From: Acanthacorydalis orientalis
Lineage: Eukaryota > Arthropoda > Insecta > Megaloptera > Corydalidae
Reading direction: 5' to 3'
Length of the DNA stretch: 64,000 nt
Assembly: GCA_034766995.1 (NCBI GenBank)
Contig: CM068317.1
Span: forward strand, 27,531,001-27,595,000
The position numbers and the translations under genes were made by a program. This document shows positions 1 through 9,743 of the stretch, in pieces (the stretch's first letter is position 1; the number at the start of each line of letters is the position of its first letter). The notes beneath the pieces are model-generated. The model was not told the origin of the DNA. It saw only the letters and a list, made by a program, of their open reading frames with translations, and ran no database searches.

Positions 1-771
1 AAAATATCTAGTAATTCATGCTTGAATTGATTTCTTTTTGATATAAGGTATTCGTGTTTGGAACTTCCATATTTTATACCAAACTTTTCTATCAAAGCTG
101 TCACAAGACCTATAAATGTATGTTGTGATTGTCCCACACTCCATTTTATGAATTCAAGAGAAAGACAGACAGATCCATCCAAGTTTGCCAATTGTTCTGC
201 AAAACTAGGACCTTCTGTTTTCATATTTGCTAACCAAAGAACCATGGATTTATTAAAATGTTTCATTTCCATTTTTTCTGGTTTAATTTTGTGAGCTTTT
301 TCAAGATGTTGCACAACTTTCCGCATTGCTTCTCTAATATCTTTATCAACAGGACTTACTAATTTACCACCCAGATCAGTCTCTTGATAAAAAAAATTAA
401 GTTTTGCTACATTTACGGGTTCATCTAACTTTAAACGTTCAGCATTTTTATTGGTAATTATTTTAAATATTGGCATTAAATCTTCAGCTCTACGAACCAT
501 CGGACCTATACCTAAAAAGCTATCTTGTTCTTTTGAAACAGGTGAAGGATATTGCCCTGCATTAGAAACAGCACCAGGTGAAGGTTTATGACCGAAAATT
601 CCATTGAAAAATGATGGTATTCGAATTGAACCTCCTATATCAGAACCTATTCCAAAAGCTGAACCTGCAGCTGCTTGTAGACAGCCCTCACCTCCAGATG
701 AACCTCCTACTGTACGATTTACATCATAGGGATTTCTTGAACGTCCATGAATTGTATTTCCACTTTCCCAC
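1..771 (-). CDS. FAAH2: FAAH2-like exon 4 (catalytic serines), partial
   Basis: The exon starts after TTTTTTCAG at 771 and stays open for 256 full codons to the window edge. It carries GGSSGGEG, GSDIGGSIRIP, IFGHKPSPGAVSN and FLGIGPMVRRAEDL, all hallmarks of the amidase domain. The last readable residues are FKHELLDIF, so the exon or the next one continues to the left of this window. Confidence 0.93.
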
Positions 772-1821
772 CTGAAAAAATATTAATATATAATTTAGTA
801 TTGCAAAAATATTTAATTATATTTAATATATATATTACTTTAAAACAGTTTGATATTTTAAAATGAATTTGAGCCGATAAAATATATTCTTTTTTATAAA
901 CGTGTAATACTTGCCACATGCATAATTCAGAAACATTAGTTAAAGCAAACGGAATAGCACCAGCTTTTTTTAATAAAACAATAACGTCTGCATCTTCTGT
1001 GCCAATGATGTTTCGTCTACGATAAAGTCCAGCAGTATGGCATAAACCTAAACAAATTGATAATTTTAAAAACAGGATTATTTTGAAAATGCTTTGTTTT
1101 TGCATTTAAATATATCTCTAGTAAAAAAGATCTAAAATTTTATGAATGAAACACACTTGTTATTTTGTCCTTTTATTCTTTATCACTAGTTCGATTCAAA
1201 TATAATACTAATTTGTTCCAAATTTTAAGTGAGGAGAGAGTGATTGAGGATATTTTAACAACATTATTAAATAATTGTAGTATATCTTTATTCTGATTTT
1301 ATTTGTATATTATTATAAATATCTTTTATTATTACAAGTAATTCAAGCAATTAGTTTTAAAGTTTGAAATAATTTTGTTCCATCAAATCACGTGAGACGT
1401 GAATATGAATTCATATTAATATTTTTTTTTAATAATAATATATCGGATGGAATTCTAATAATTCAAATAGAAATATGTTCAAAAATCTAGACACCATTTC
1501 TTAAAATTATACGCTAAAAGCATCTTTTAATAACATATACATACCTTTAACTTGTATACAATCTTTTGTTGTAAAAGGTACCCCAAGGAAAGGCATGTCT
1601 TTTGCAAGCTGTTCTTCGGTTAATATGCCAGATGCGATAAGATTATCGGCTTTTTTTGCTTCATCGCGTGCTTCTTCAAATCTATTCGTTACAACACAAT
1701 TCAGCAATGGATTTATTTCACTGATCCTTGTTATGAATGATTCTACTACTTGAACACTTGATAACTATAAATCAATATTTTTTTTCTGTATTTATAATGC
1801 GTAAATACCATCCATTAGTTG

Positions 1822-1860
<39 letters not shown>

Positions 1861-4800
1861 TTTAATAAAAATTTCACTACAAAAATAAATCCAAGTAATG
1901 CCATCTACTTGCCAAATATAAATAATTTTCTTTAAAATTTCCAAGCTTATTTTTTTATTGAAAATATAGCCATAATTCTTGTCAATATATAAAGTTTTTA
2001 AAAATAAATTAGAAAAAAATGCTTTGATATAAGAAAACTGAGTTGAACATGGTTGTTAATATAAGCAATGATTATTGTTACAATAAAATAACGAATTGTA
2101 ATAAATATGAGGATTGTAGTTTAATTATTTATTTAAATATATAACCATTGAGGTAAGACTAATTTTGGTACTTTTCGATGTAATATTTTCTAACCCTTCA
2201 TGTATTGTCGAGCCTTTCAAGTCCCATAAAAAAATTATATTAAATAACTAATGAACCATTATTTACTTCACGGGAGTTCTATATCCGAAATAAAAATTGT
2301 TCTCATGTTACATTTTTTTAAAAAATATTTTTTGTTTTTAAATATTCTTTTTTATAATAAAAAGTACATTGGTCATTTTTTGGCATTTTATTTAGTCCAG
2401 TAAACAAAGAGTTAAAATCAAAGACAATGTGTTTTGCTGAATCGTATGATATGTAATTCATTATTTATAATGGAGTGTTGTATATTTTTGAGACTATGTA
2501 CTACAAAATTGTTATATTATTATATAAAAATTAATGCATGCTCGTGTTGATGAGGCCTACAAAATGTATTAAAGTTAAAATAAACACTAGTATTGAATAA
2601 AAAAAATATATCGGAAAAATATAATCCTTTACTGTCGTGTGTTAGGCTATTTCTTCTATAAGCCATTCAGAACACATGCGCTATAGATGCACCATTTCTC
2701 TGGCACAGAAAATATAAAGGACTTCTAATCATTTTAGCAAAAGATGTGAGATATAAAATGCCAGATTTGAAATATATACTGCTAATCTTCAGCTCTATGA
2801 ATTATCGGCCCTATATAAAAGGTTATTATGTTTTTCTGATTGCTGTTTGAGATAAAATATATAATTCGATCTAATGCTTTTCCTTGAAGAGTTAACCTTT
2901 TGATATGGCCAAAGTCAGTAAGCCGTGTGAATATGAATGAAATTCAGCGAATTTCATTAAACTCTCTTGTGATAAAGAGGTTTACAGAAATAAAAAATTT
3001 AAATTTCTTATATGACTAAAAATATGAGGTTTACAAGAATGTGCAACTGATTTTTTTTTCTTTAAATTGATTTTTTGCTAACCTAAAACATCTCAAAATG
3101 ATTTTTCATCTAACTGTGGAATTAAAGTATAGTTTTCGATGTTATTTTTTTTTTGAATCAATATGTCTAAACATCCAAAAATTATGCTTTCTTTTTCTTT
3201 TTCATGTTGAGCATGAGACCTACTTTAATTTATGAATTTTCATATTTAGAACTCAAATAATCTAATAAATAATGTTTAGCCACAAACAAAAACGAGTACA
3301 AGTTAATGCAAAGAATAAAAATAATATATTCAGTAGTCTTATTTCATTTACACATTTCTTGTTAAGTAAATAAATCTCATATCCTATGAGATTTAATCAT
3401 ATTCTACATTTAAAACTTCACATTTTTTCCTGAAATGGACAGTGGGATTATCATTGACATTTCTTTTATGCTTTAAGACTTCTAAGTTTACACACAGAAG
3501 TTTTACATTGTTCAAATAAACCGCTGCATTTGAATTTTTAATATATAGTAAATATAAACATTTTATAAACACTTTTTTCTTATATATTCATATAGCAATT
3601 TCTAAGTTTGTCAAAATGAATGTCCAGTATGACAAAATGAATGTTTTAAATTATTAAATAGAGGTACGGGGACTGTATACTTATAACTTCAAACAATGCT
3701 GAATGTAAAAAAAGATTAATTTACACATGAGTGAATTCATATAAAAATTATACTATTTATATGTTATTATTAAATTTAGATTTATTTATGTGTGGCAAAA
3801 GTTTTAAATGATATTGTATAAATAAGTTTCTTGGGACTTTTGATTTTATGCATTTCATATTTTAGAGTCAACGTTTTCAATTTCAAATTTATAAATTGTA
3901 TATAAGGATATTTTTTTGAATTTTTAAATATATTTCAGAAACATTTGCTTAATAATAAATTAAGTTTAAAATGTACAAGAAATACATACATCAGACACGT
4001 ATTAAAATATATATATAATGTGTGGTTGGCAGCAATGTGTAAGAGCAGAGAGAATGAGCAATGAATCATATGAAATGCGGATATAGTGGACACATTACAC
4101 AGCATTGCATGAAATTATGAGAACAGTGAAATTGTACTTTGTCTGTGGGTTCAAATTCCACATTTTAACGTTTTCCGGTCAGTGACATTAATATGATAAT
4201 GCTCATCAGCTGAAGTAAAATTTAATATTTTTAGTTTCTGTTCAAGTTTCACGTCAAGGTTAACAAATAATTATCTATTGTATCATGCAGTGTTTCAATT
4301 ATTTATGAAAACCGAGCATATAAAAAATCAATTTTTGAACAAATTCAGACTAATACAATATGTATAAGTTTTTTATCAATAAGGTCAGTGTAAAAAGTTC
4401 CGTGTACAATGTACATACATTTTCAAATGTATATTTTATTATACCTGCTTTAACTGACAAAATGTTGAAATAAAAGTATTAAACGGGGCTTCAAACAAAA
4501 ACCACAAATGTTTTAGAAAGAAATATAATGTTTGTATAATTAAGTTGTCATTTATTAGAATTATAGTCACATAAATATTGAAATATTTCACTTCTGCGCA
4601 TGTAATCAAGAACTGATTGATTTGTATGTAATCAGCCGTGACTATAAATCATTAATTGTAATTGAAAGACGTATTATTTATTTATCGTTGTCATTTTCTG
4701 TGACTACTATTTCAATCGATAACGCGTTAAGTGTTCTTTTGAATTCAATTATTTTTCTTCCTATTTATATATCGTATTCAACGGTTCTATACATTATTTA

Positions 4801-6230
4801 TGATCTAAAACAAATATGTTTACATGTATTTAAATTTAGACACATGGACGTTTCTATAAATTCAAGAATTTAACAAAGTTCAATATCTTATCGAACGTAC
4901 GTTATAAAAATACTTTTTTTTATAATTTTTGTGTCAGTATATTTCTTTGCTAGATTATTTTTTAACTAATTAAGCAAAATAACGAAATATTGAAAATAAT
5001 ATCTTCATAAATCGGGCATACATATGGTTTAACGTCTTTTATTCACTACTTGCAAACCACCTAACCTTTTCTGATCAAAAATATGCAATAATTAATTATT
5101 GATAATTTTGATTATTCATGTTTTAATAGCAATTTCATTATTCTCAGAGCGCTAAGGTACTGAAACATTTTCCTTTTGTATTTTAGTGTTCAGAGAGTGC
5201 TGTATTGCCATTGAAATGCGTATAAGCAATAATCAAATATTTAACATATTTGATCAGAAACTGGTGTGATTTATGGGGGTGTACATATTCATTTATGAAC
5301 GTGAATTTAGACAGCGTTCAAAACTATTATTAGATTTTAGTCTTCAGTCATCTATCGTGTTTGATTCGAACAAAATATTTTAAATTGAGTTTGATTTGAC
5401 AATTTTTTTCAAAAATTAATGACGTGCAATACTAGACAGATTTTAAACAAACTTTTTTATTTATTTTTCTTGCAAGTTTATAAGACGTTGCTCATTTATA
5501 ATAAAATATATTGTTTATTAATTCTAATGAATTAATAATTTTAGATATTCTGTTACTATTTGGTTTTCTCTCCTATCAGTTTATCTTATTTTTCCCTATA
5601 GAAAAAAAAACAAAGTATCGATTATTACTTTTGAATGATTCGTTAAATTATAGAATTATTTACTAGATACTTTTTACTTATATACATAAATATTATTATC
5701 AAAAATCAATAATTTTTCGTTATTACGTTTTATATTTAGTATCGAATTCACGTCATATTATCTTACGCAAGGTTATCATCGAATAAATTAATAATAATTT
5801 CATAGTGATGTTATTTACACTGTTAAATTTTATGTATATAACTTTACATACATAACTTTTACATTGTAAAGTTTCTTAAAAGATAAGAATTATTTTTAAA
5901 CACTAGTACTTTTATTGTTTGTATTACTAAATTATTATTTTTACCTTGTATGCAATAGATTTGATTTAATAAAAAAGCATTAGGATTTGTATATCATTAT
6001 AAAAAGTTAAATAGCTGAAAGTATTACTTACTTTAGATCAATGCTGACTAAATTTATACATAAAATGTGATGTCATAATCTGTTTTGTAATAGTTTTAAT
6101 ATGTTTTATTGTTTGTATTGAAACAGATGTGAATGTCACAATTTTAATGATGAAACGTTGTAACAAAATTAAGTATGTATTTTACAAAATAATGTCTATA
6201 TACATGTGTGTGTACGTGGTCGTATGCGTG

Positions 6231-6280
<50 letters not shown>

Positions 6281-9200
6281 AATAGACAGAACATACATAT
6301 GGACTCATATACTGTTCAGAGTAAAATATGACATCAACTGATCATACCTGATTCTTGTTTGCAACCTTCATATTATAACAGGTCCGTAGCCAGGTCGTTA
6401 TATTAGAGGAAAACAGAATTTTTGATGGAGCAACATTTCATTCATGTCAAATTGTTGGGAGTTACAGTGGAAACGAGCTTATAAAAACGTTTTTAATCAT
6501 CAAGGTAAGCCCATTAGGAATATTCTCCCAATGATTCTTCATGATTTTCAAATCTCCCAAAATAGTAGATTTTGTTTGTGGGGGGAAGGAGTAACTAGAG
6601 GGGCAATGCCCCGTGTCCCAGCCATGATTACGGGCCTGTCTTATTACGCATTTGCTGTTTTAAACTAATTAAAATAACTACAAATCTAATGTCAAATATA
6701 TCGATTTTCATATTGATTTCGTCGAAAAAAATATTTCTTATGAAAATAACTTCTATTGTAAACTCTGCTACTACTAAATAAATGTTTTGGGAGTGTTTAT
6801 TTTTATCATATAGTTGACTAAAATCAATTTCGATATAAAACTTGTTTGTATAACTTGGATATTGCCGAGATTAGGTATTGTTTTATTATTGAAAAGAAAA
6901 ATTTAAGTACACTATTAAAAAAAATAATTAAACCAAACTTTGTTTGAAAAAATGTTTAATTTTTGAAATTTAATCTTTCTGGTTTTTACATAACAATACA
7001 AACATAACATACATATAGTGTATACTCACATATAAATTTATATATATGTATATTGAAATTTCGTTAATTTATTGACATTCGATTTGAAAATTCTAATCAA
7101 ACTGTATTTATATAAAACTATAGATACATCACTATGTTCTAATTTTTAAATGGAGAAATATATATACTTAAACGTATGAAAAATGTAACGTCAGCATAAA
7201 GTCTAATAGTAATGTAATAATTAGAGCGAAAAGATTACAGTTGGGAGATTAAAAAAATATTATTTAAGTATTAAAGTTCAAGGTTTTATATTTCATTTCA
7301 TATACTTGTGTAAATAATACTTTTATTACAAAATACTTAATATGTCTTGTATACCGTAAATGTTACTTGTGGTATTGTTCTAAATTTATGAGAGTTGAAA
7401 TAAATTTGTTGAATGTATATGCGATGTAATAGAATCATATAATTTAAAGAATATCTAGTTAATTAACAAAAACGTAAATAAAAACTAATTACAAATGATA
7501 ATTAATTAAAAGAGGTAACTATTTTTTGTCATAAAAGTTGTAGTAAGATTGAAGTAATGATTAAACATTTATGTTCCGACATATAAGAACAATAACATGA
7601 ATAGAGAAGATAAACATGATTTATCCTTTGAATACTTCACATGTAAATTAACATTAATGAAAGAATTAGTGAGTGCAGTCTTGATAATCAAATATATATT
7701 TGTCGTACAATTGAAGTCATTGTTATTAAGAGGGCAAAGATAAAATTGATCAGGAAAGAGTAAATCTAATTATGCTAAGAAGTCAATTAAATACAAGCAG
7801 CATCAAATTGTCTTTAATGATAGCAAAATAGACGTTATGTGATAAACTAATGATGATTACGAACGATTTGACAATTTTCAGCCACTTGTTAAGTAAATTA
7901 CTTTTGAAAATGGAACGTTTTTTTAATATTTTATAACTACTTTCTCTGAAAAACAATATAAATCGTTTCCTGTAAACATTAACTCTGTAAACATACTTCC
8001 TAAAAAAATCACATACATTTTTTAATAACATTATTAAGATTATATATTTGAATTAAATTATTAAGTTGATAGAAAAATAATTGCGGTTTATGGCCTTCAA
8101 ATTCATATACAATTTTACATTTAAATGGTTTTAAGTGGTCCAGAACTGTTGGACGACTAATGCCTAATTTTTGTGCAAGCTCTCGAATTGTTGTGTGTGG
8201 TTCTGATTCAACTAACAACTTCAGTTGGTCGTTATGAACTGAAAAAGGACTCCCGCGACCTTATTCATCTCCAAGGCTCTCGTCTCCAGTACGAAATTTT
8301 TGGAACCACCATTCCACCGTAGTTTTCTTAACAGTACCCACACCAAAAGCATCATTTAGTTTACGAGCAGTTTCTATTGCTTTACCACCCGTTTTGAACA
8401 CATACAACATTTTTCTCTTATTTGCTTCTTTTCTATCTTTAATTCAATAGCCCAATTTGAAAAAAAATTAATAATTAAACAAAAGTCGATGTTTCCAAAA
8501 CACAAACCGAAAAATGCACTTTAAAATTATATAATATGAGCACGATATTAATATGAGCACGATGGAATGATACTTTCATTGAAAAAAATAAGATTAGAAT
8601 TTAGAAAACAAAAACCACAATTATTTTCTTACCAACTAATAATTTTATAATCACGATAGATACACGTACACATTTACAAAGTTATCTTCTTGAATATTTA
8701 ATATTAAAAAAGTAAAGTGTAATTTTAAGTTTTTTTAAATTATATTTTTGACTTAAAATATGGACTCTTATGTCTTACTATAATCATTTTTGATACATAA
8801 TATTATATTTCCGGCCATTGTGTACTCAACAAATATTTAGTTTACAAGCAATAAAAACACCGAATGTACTTTTGATTTTTTTTTAAATGTGAATTATAAT
8901 TTTCAAGGACATTAGTTCGTCAGATAACGATTCTAATTCGAAAGTTGATATTTATGTTATTCTGTTCTCTGGGACGATAATCTAAAATAAATATCCTTCA
9001 CGGATGTTGATATCTTTTTAAACTTTTAATAGATTATTGCATTATTTTTAATAATTTGTTGAAATATTACAACATGCCGAATGATTATAACAATTATTGG
9101 GTTGGTAAAAAGGCATTTTTGATTACTTGGACTGGCATAGGTCAATCATGTAAAATGGCAGTTTGATATTTCGAACATGCTTTAATTTTATATAATCATC

Positions 9201-9677
9201 GACTTATGAAGTAGTTAGTTACTTTTTTCATGTTTAAGTCATGATTGTATACATTTGGCAATAAATGACTAGTTAGTCAGGGTACCAAGAATATTCCGAG
9301 TATGCCATTTTCTATGTGTTTTACTTAAATACATAGTAAATGATATAATGCTTTGTAGAATATATTGTAGAAAATTTAGTATTAGCTTCGTTTTTGGAAA
9401 ATGGGGTCGATACAAACACGATTAAAGTAAATATTTAAAGTCTAATATGATTCCAACGACAGAATAAAATGAAAATACTTACTTTTTTCGTTCGAATTTT
9501 ATGTGCCAAAGTAGTAGCCGACTCCAATAGAATTAAATCCTTAATAGGAGGCATCGATTCACCTGTACGTCCGTATATAATTTTAAAGAATGTCCGCACA
9601 ATTAGTTCCACGATACCGTGAAACACTCGTATAAAAGTCCTCGATATCGTTCTCATTTTCGTTTCTTTACTATCCAT
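1..9677 (-). CDS. FAAH2: Fatty-acid amide hydrolase 2-like gene, four exons, 3' end outside window
   Basis: Serine hydrolase of the amidase-signature family, which cleaves fatty-acid amides such as N-acyl ethanolamines; family members are membrane-anchored at the N-terminus. The coding order is 9677-9483, 1764-1545, 1047-915, 771-1 on the minus strand. All junction phases agree (0, 1, 2), giving 439 codons plus 2 nt. By family length about 80-100 C-terminal residues lie beyond position 1. The catalytic triad is visible: Lys132 in GVPFTTKD, cis-Ser207 in GGSSGGEG and nucleophile Ser231 in GSDIGGSIRIP. The spacings of 75 and 24 residues equal those of mammalian FAAH (142/217/241). The stretch LTNVSELCMWWES is also family-typical. 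A hydrophobic N-terminal stretch (about residues 15-35) fits the usual membrane anchor. I see no frameshift or stop, so the gene looks functional. The exact start (Met at 9677, or the in-frame Met at 9656) is not certain. Confidence 0.93.
772..914 (-). other. FAAH2-like intron 3, GC-AG type
   Basis: A 143 nt intron starting GCAAGT and ending TTTTTTCAG. The GC donor is required by both the reading frame and the conserved CMWWES motif; no GT near the exon end keeps the frame. Confidence 0.85.
915..1047 (-). CDS. FAAH2: FAAH2-like exon 3
   Basis: This 133 nt exon starts after the acceptor TTTGTTTAG and encodes LCHTAGLYRRRNIIGTED through ALTNVSELCM. It ends inside a tryptophan codon at TG|GCAAGT, a GC rather than GT donor. 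The split Trp codon is completed by the first base of exon 4, which restores the family motif CMWWES. Confidence 0.93.
1545..1764 (-). CDS. FAAH2: FAAH2-like exon 2 (catalytic Lys)
   Basis: This 220 nt exon lies between the acceptor TTGATTTATAG and the donor AAAG|GTATGT. It begins LSSVQVVESFITRISEINP, which joins in phase 0 to exon 1 (KIRTKK|LSS), and ends in GVPFTTKDCIQVK with the catalytic lysine (Lys132). One base is left over (phase 1) and makes the glycine codon shared with exon 3. Confidence 0.93.
1823..1856. repeat. (TA)n microsatellite
   Basis: Pure TA run about 60 bp upstream of the exon 2 acceptor, inside FAAH2-like intron 1. Confidence 0.95.
2690..2850 (-). pseudogene. Decayed FAAH-like exon fragment
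   Basis: The DNA at 2767-2820 is clearly similar to functional exon 4 at about 464-516; both contain ATCTTCAGCTCTA followed by a shared CGG(A/C)CC(T)ATA stretch. Read on the minus strand it gives YIGPIIHRAED, then a stop, then QYIFQI, against LGIGPMVRRAEDLMPIFKI in the gene. It contains stops and lies inside intron 1 of the intact gene, so it is a relic of a paralogue or partial duplication. The outer limits are uncertain. Confidence 0.6.
3412..3478 (+). pseudogene. Possible second FAAH-like relic, opposite strand
   Basis: The plus-strand translation FFLKWTVGLSLTF matches exon 4 residues around LEFIKWSVGQSQHTF, and the DNA shares AAATGG, GTGGGA and ATCA in register. An in-frame stop lies just upstream. 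The match is short, so it could be chance. Confidence 0.35.
4021..4200 (+). repeat. Possible tRNA-like SINE fragment
   Basis: GTGGGTTCAAATTCCAC at about 4147 is close to the Pol III B box (GGTTCGANTCC). The region is richer in G and C than its surroundings. No convincing A box lies at tRNA spacing, so the call is weak. Confidence 0.25.
5095..5240 (+). repeat. AT-rich dispersed repeat, copy at 5.1 kb
   Basis: It shares blocks with 54075-54200: a TCAGAG then TAAGG(T/C)AC block, a GTGTTCAG/GAACACTC block, and GCCATTGAAATGC versus GGCATTGAAATGC followed by CAATCA. Its reverse strand also resembles 15100-15180 (CTCTGAGAAT ... CATGA ... TAATCAAAA). No ends were defined. Confidence 0.35.
6233..6275. 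repeat. (TA)n microsatellite
   Basis: Pure TA run inside FAAH2-like intron 1, preceded by GTGTGTGTACGTGG. Confidence 0.95.
6379..6638. mobile_element. hAT-type MITE, 260 bp
   Basis: The ends are inverted: CAGGTCCGTAGCCAGG on the left, and CAGGCCCGTAATCATGG as reverse complement of the right end. This resembles the CAGGGGCGTAGCCAGG ends of many non-autonomous hAT elements. The flanking 8-mers TATTATAA (6371-6378) and TCTTATTA (6639-6646) match at 6 of 8, as expected for an old 8 bp target duplication. The 74-codon ORF inside is not a gene. Confidence 0.6.
8061..8639 (-). mobile_element. Mellifera-type mariner, internally deleted copy 1
   Basis: About 28 bp terminal inverted repeats (TTAAGTTGATAGAAAAATAA; opposite end TTAGTTGGTAAGAAAATAAT) with a TA next to each end. 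On the minus strand it retains the transposase helix-turn-helix region: TARKLNDAFGVGTV, VEWWFQKFRTGDESLGDE and LVESEPHTTIRELAQKLGIS. After HLKPF it jumps directly to the 3' terminal repeat, so the whole DDD catalytic domain is missing. There is an in-frame stop after DESLGDE. The element lies inside FAAH2-like intron 1 in the gene's orientation. Confidence 0.8.
9483..9677 (-). CDS. FAAH2: FAAH2-like exon 1 (N-terminal anchor)
   Basis: This exon encodes 65 residues ending KDLILLESATTLAHKIRTKK, the conserved N-terminal block of FAAH2 proteins, and stops at the donor AAAAAA|GTAAGT (phase 0). The open frame extends 22 codons further upstream, but only from a GTG and then a TAA at 9767-9765. Met at 9677 is therefore the first usable ATG; Met at 9656 (MRTISRTF) is the alternative. 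The segment around VFHGIVELIVRTFF is the likely membrane anchor. Confidence 0.9.
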
Positions 9678-9743
9678 TTCGATGCTATATTTTGACGGAG
9701 GTATCAGATGTTTCTTCTTTAATTTCTTTATTATATTCGTCAC

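Larger units (their letters stand above)
1765..9482 (-). other. FAAH2-like intron 1 (7.7 kb)
   Basis: AT-rich intron bounded by GTAAGT (9482) and TTTATAG (1765). It contains two probable amidase-exon relics, a hAT MITE, a mariner-derived element, (TA)n tracts and a possible tRNA-like SINE fragment, each listed separately. In the rest (about 1860-2700, 5240-6230 and 6640-8060) I see no coding potential. Confidence 0.85.

Noticed and set aside
719..1105. 128-codon minus-strand ORF beginning at 1105
   Set aside because: It reads exon 3 in the correct frame but then runs through the intron; the GC-AG splice explains the data better.
5270..5300. GGGGGTGTACAT here and GGGGTGTACAC at 10490 as possible MITE ends
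   Set aside because: Short motif without partner ends or duplications.
9098..9125. TTGGGTTGGTAAAAAGGC, resembling a mariner terminal repeat
   Set aside because: Only one end, and the following sequence does not match the mariner copies in the window.
9678..9743. 22-codon N-terminal extension of the amidase from position 9743
   Set aside because: It starts with GTG and is preceded by an in-frame stop; the first ATG is at 9677.
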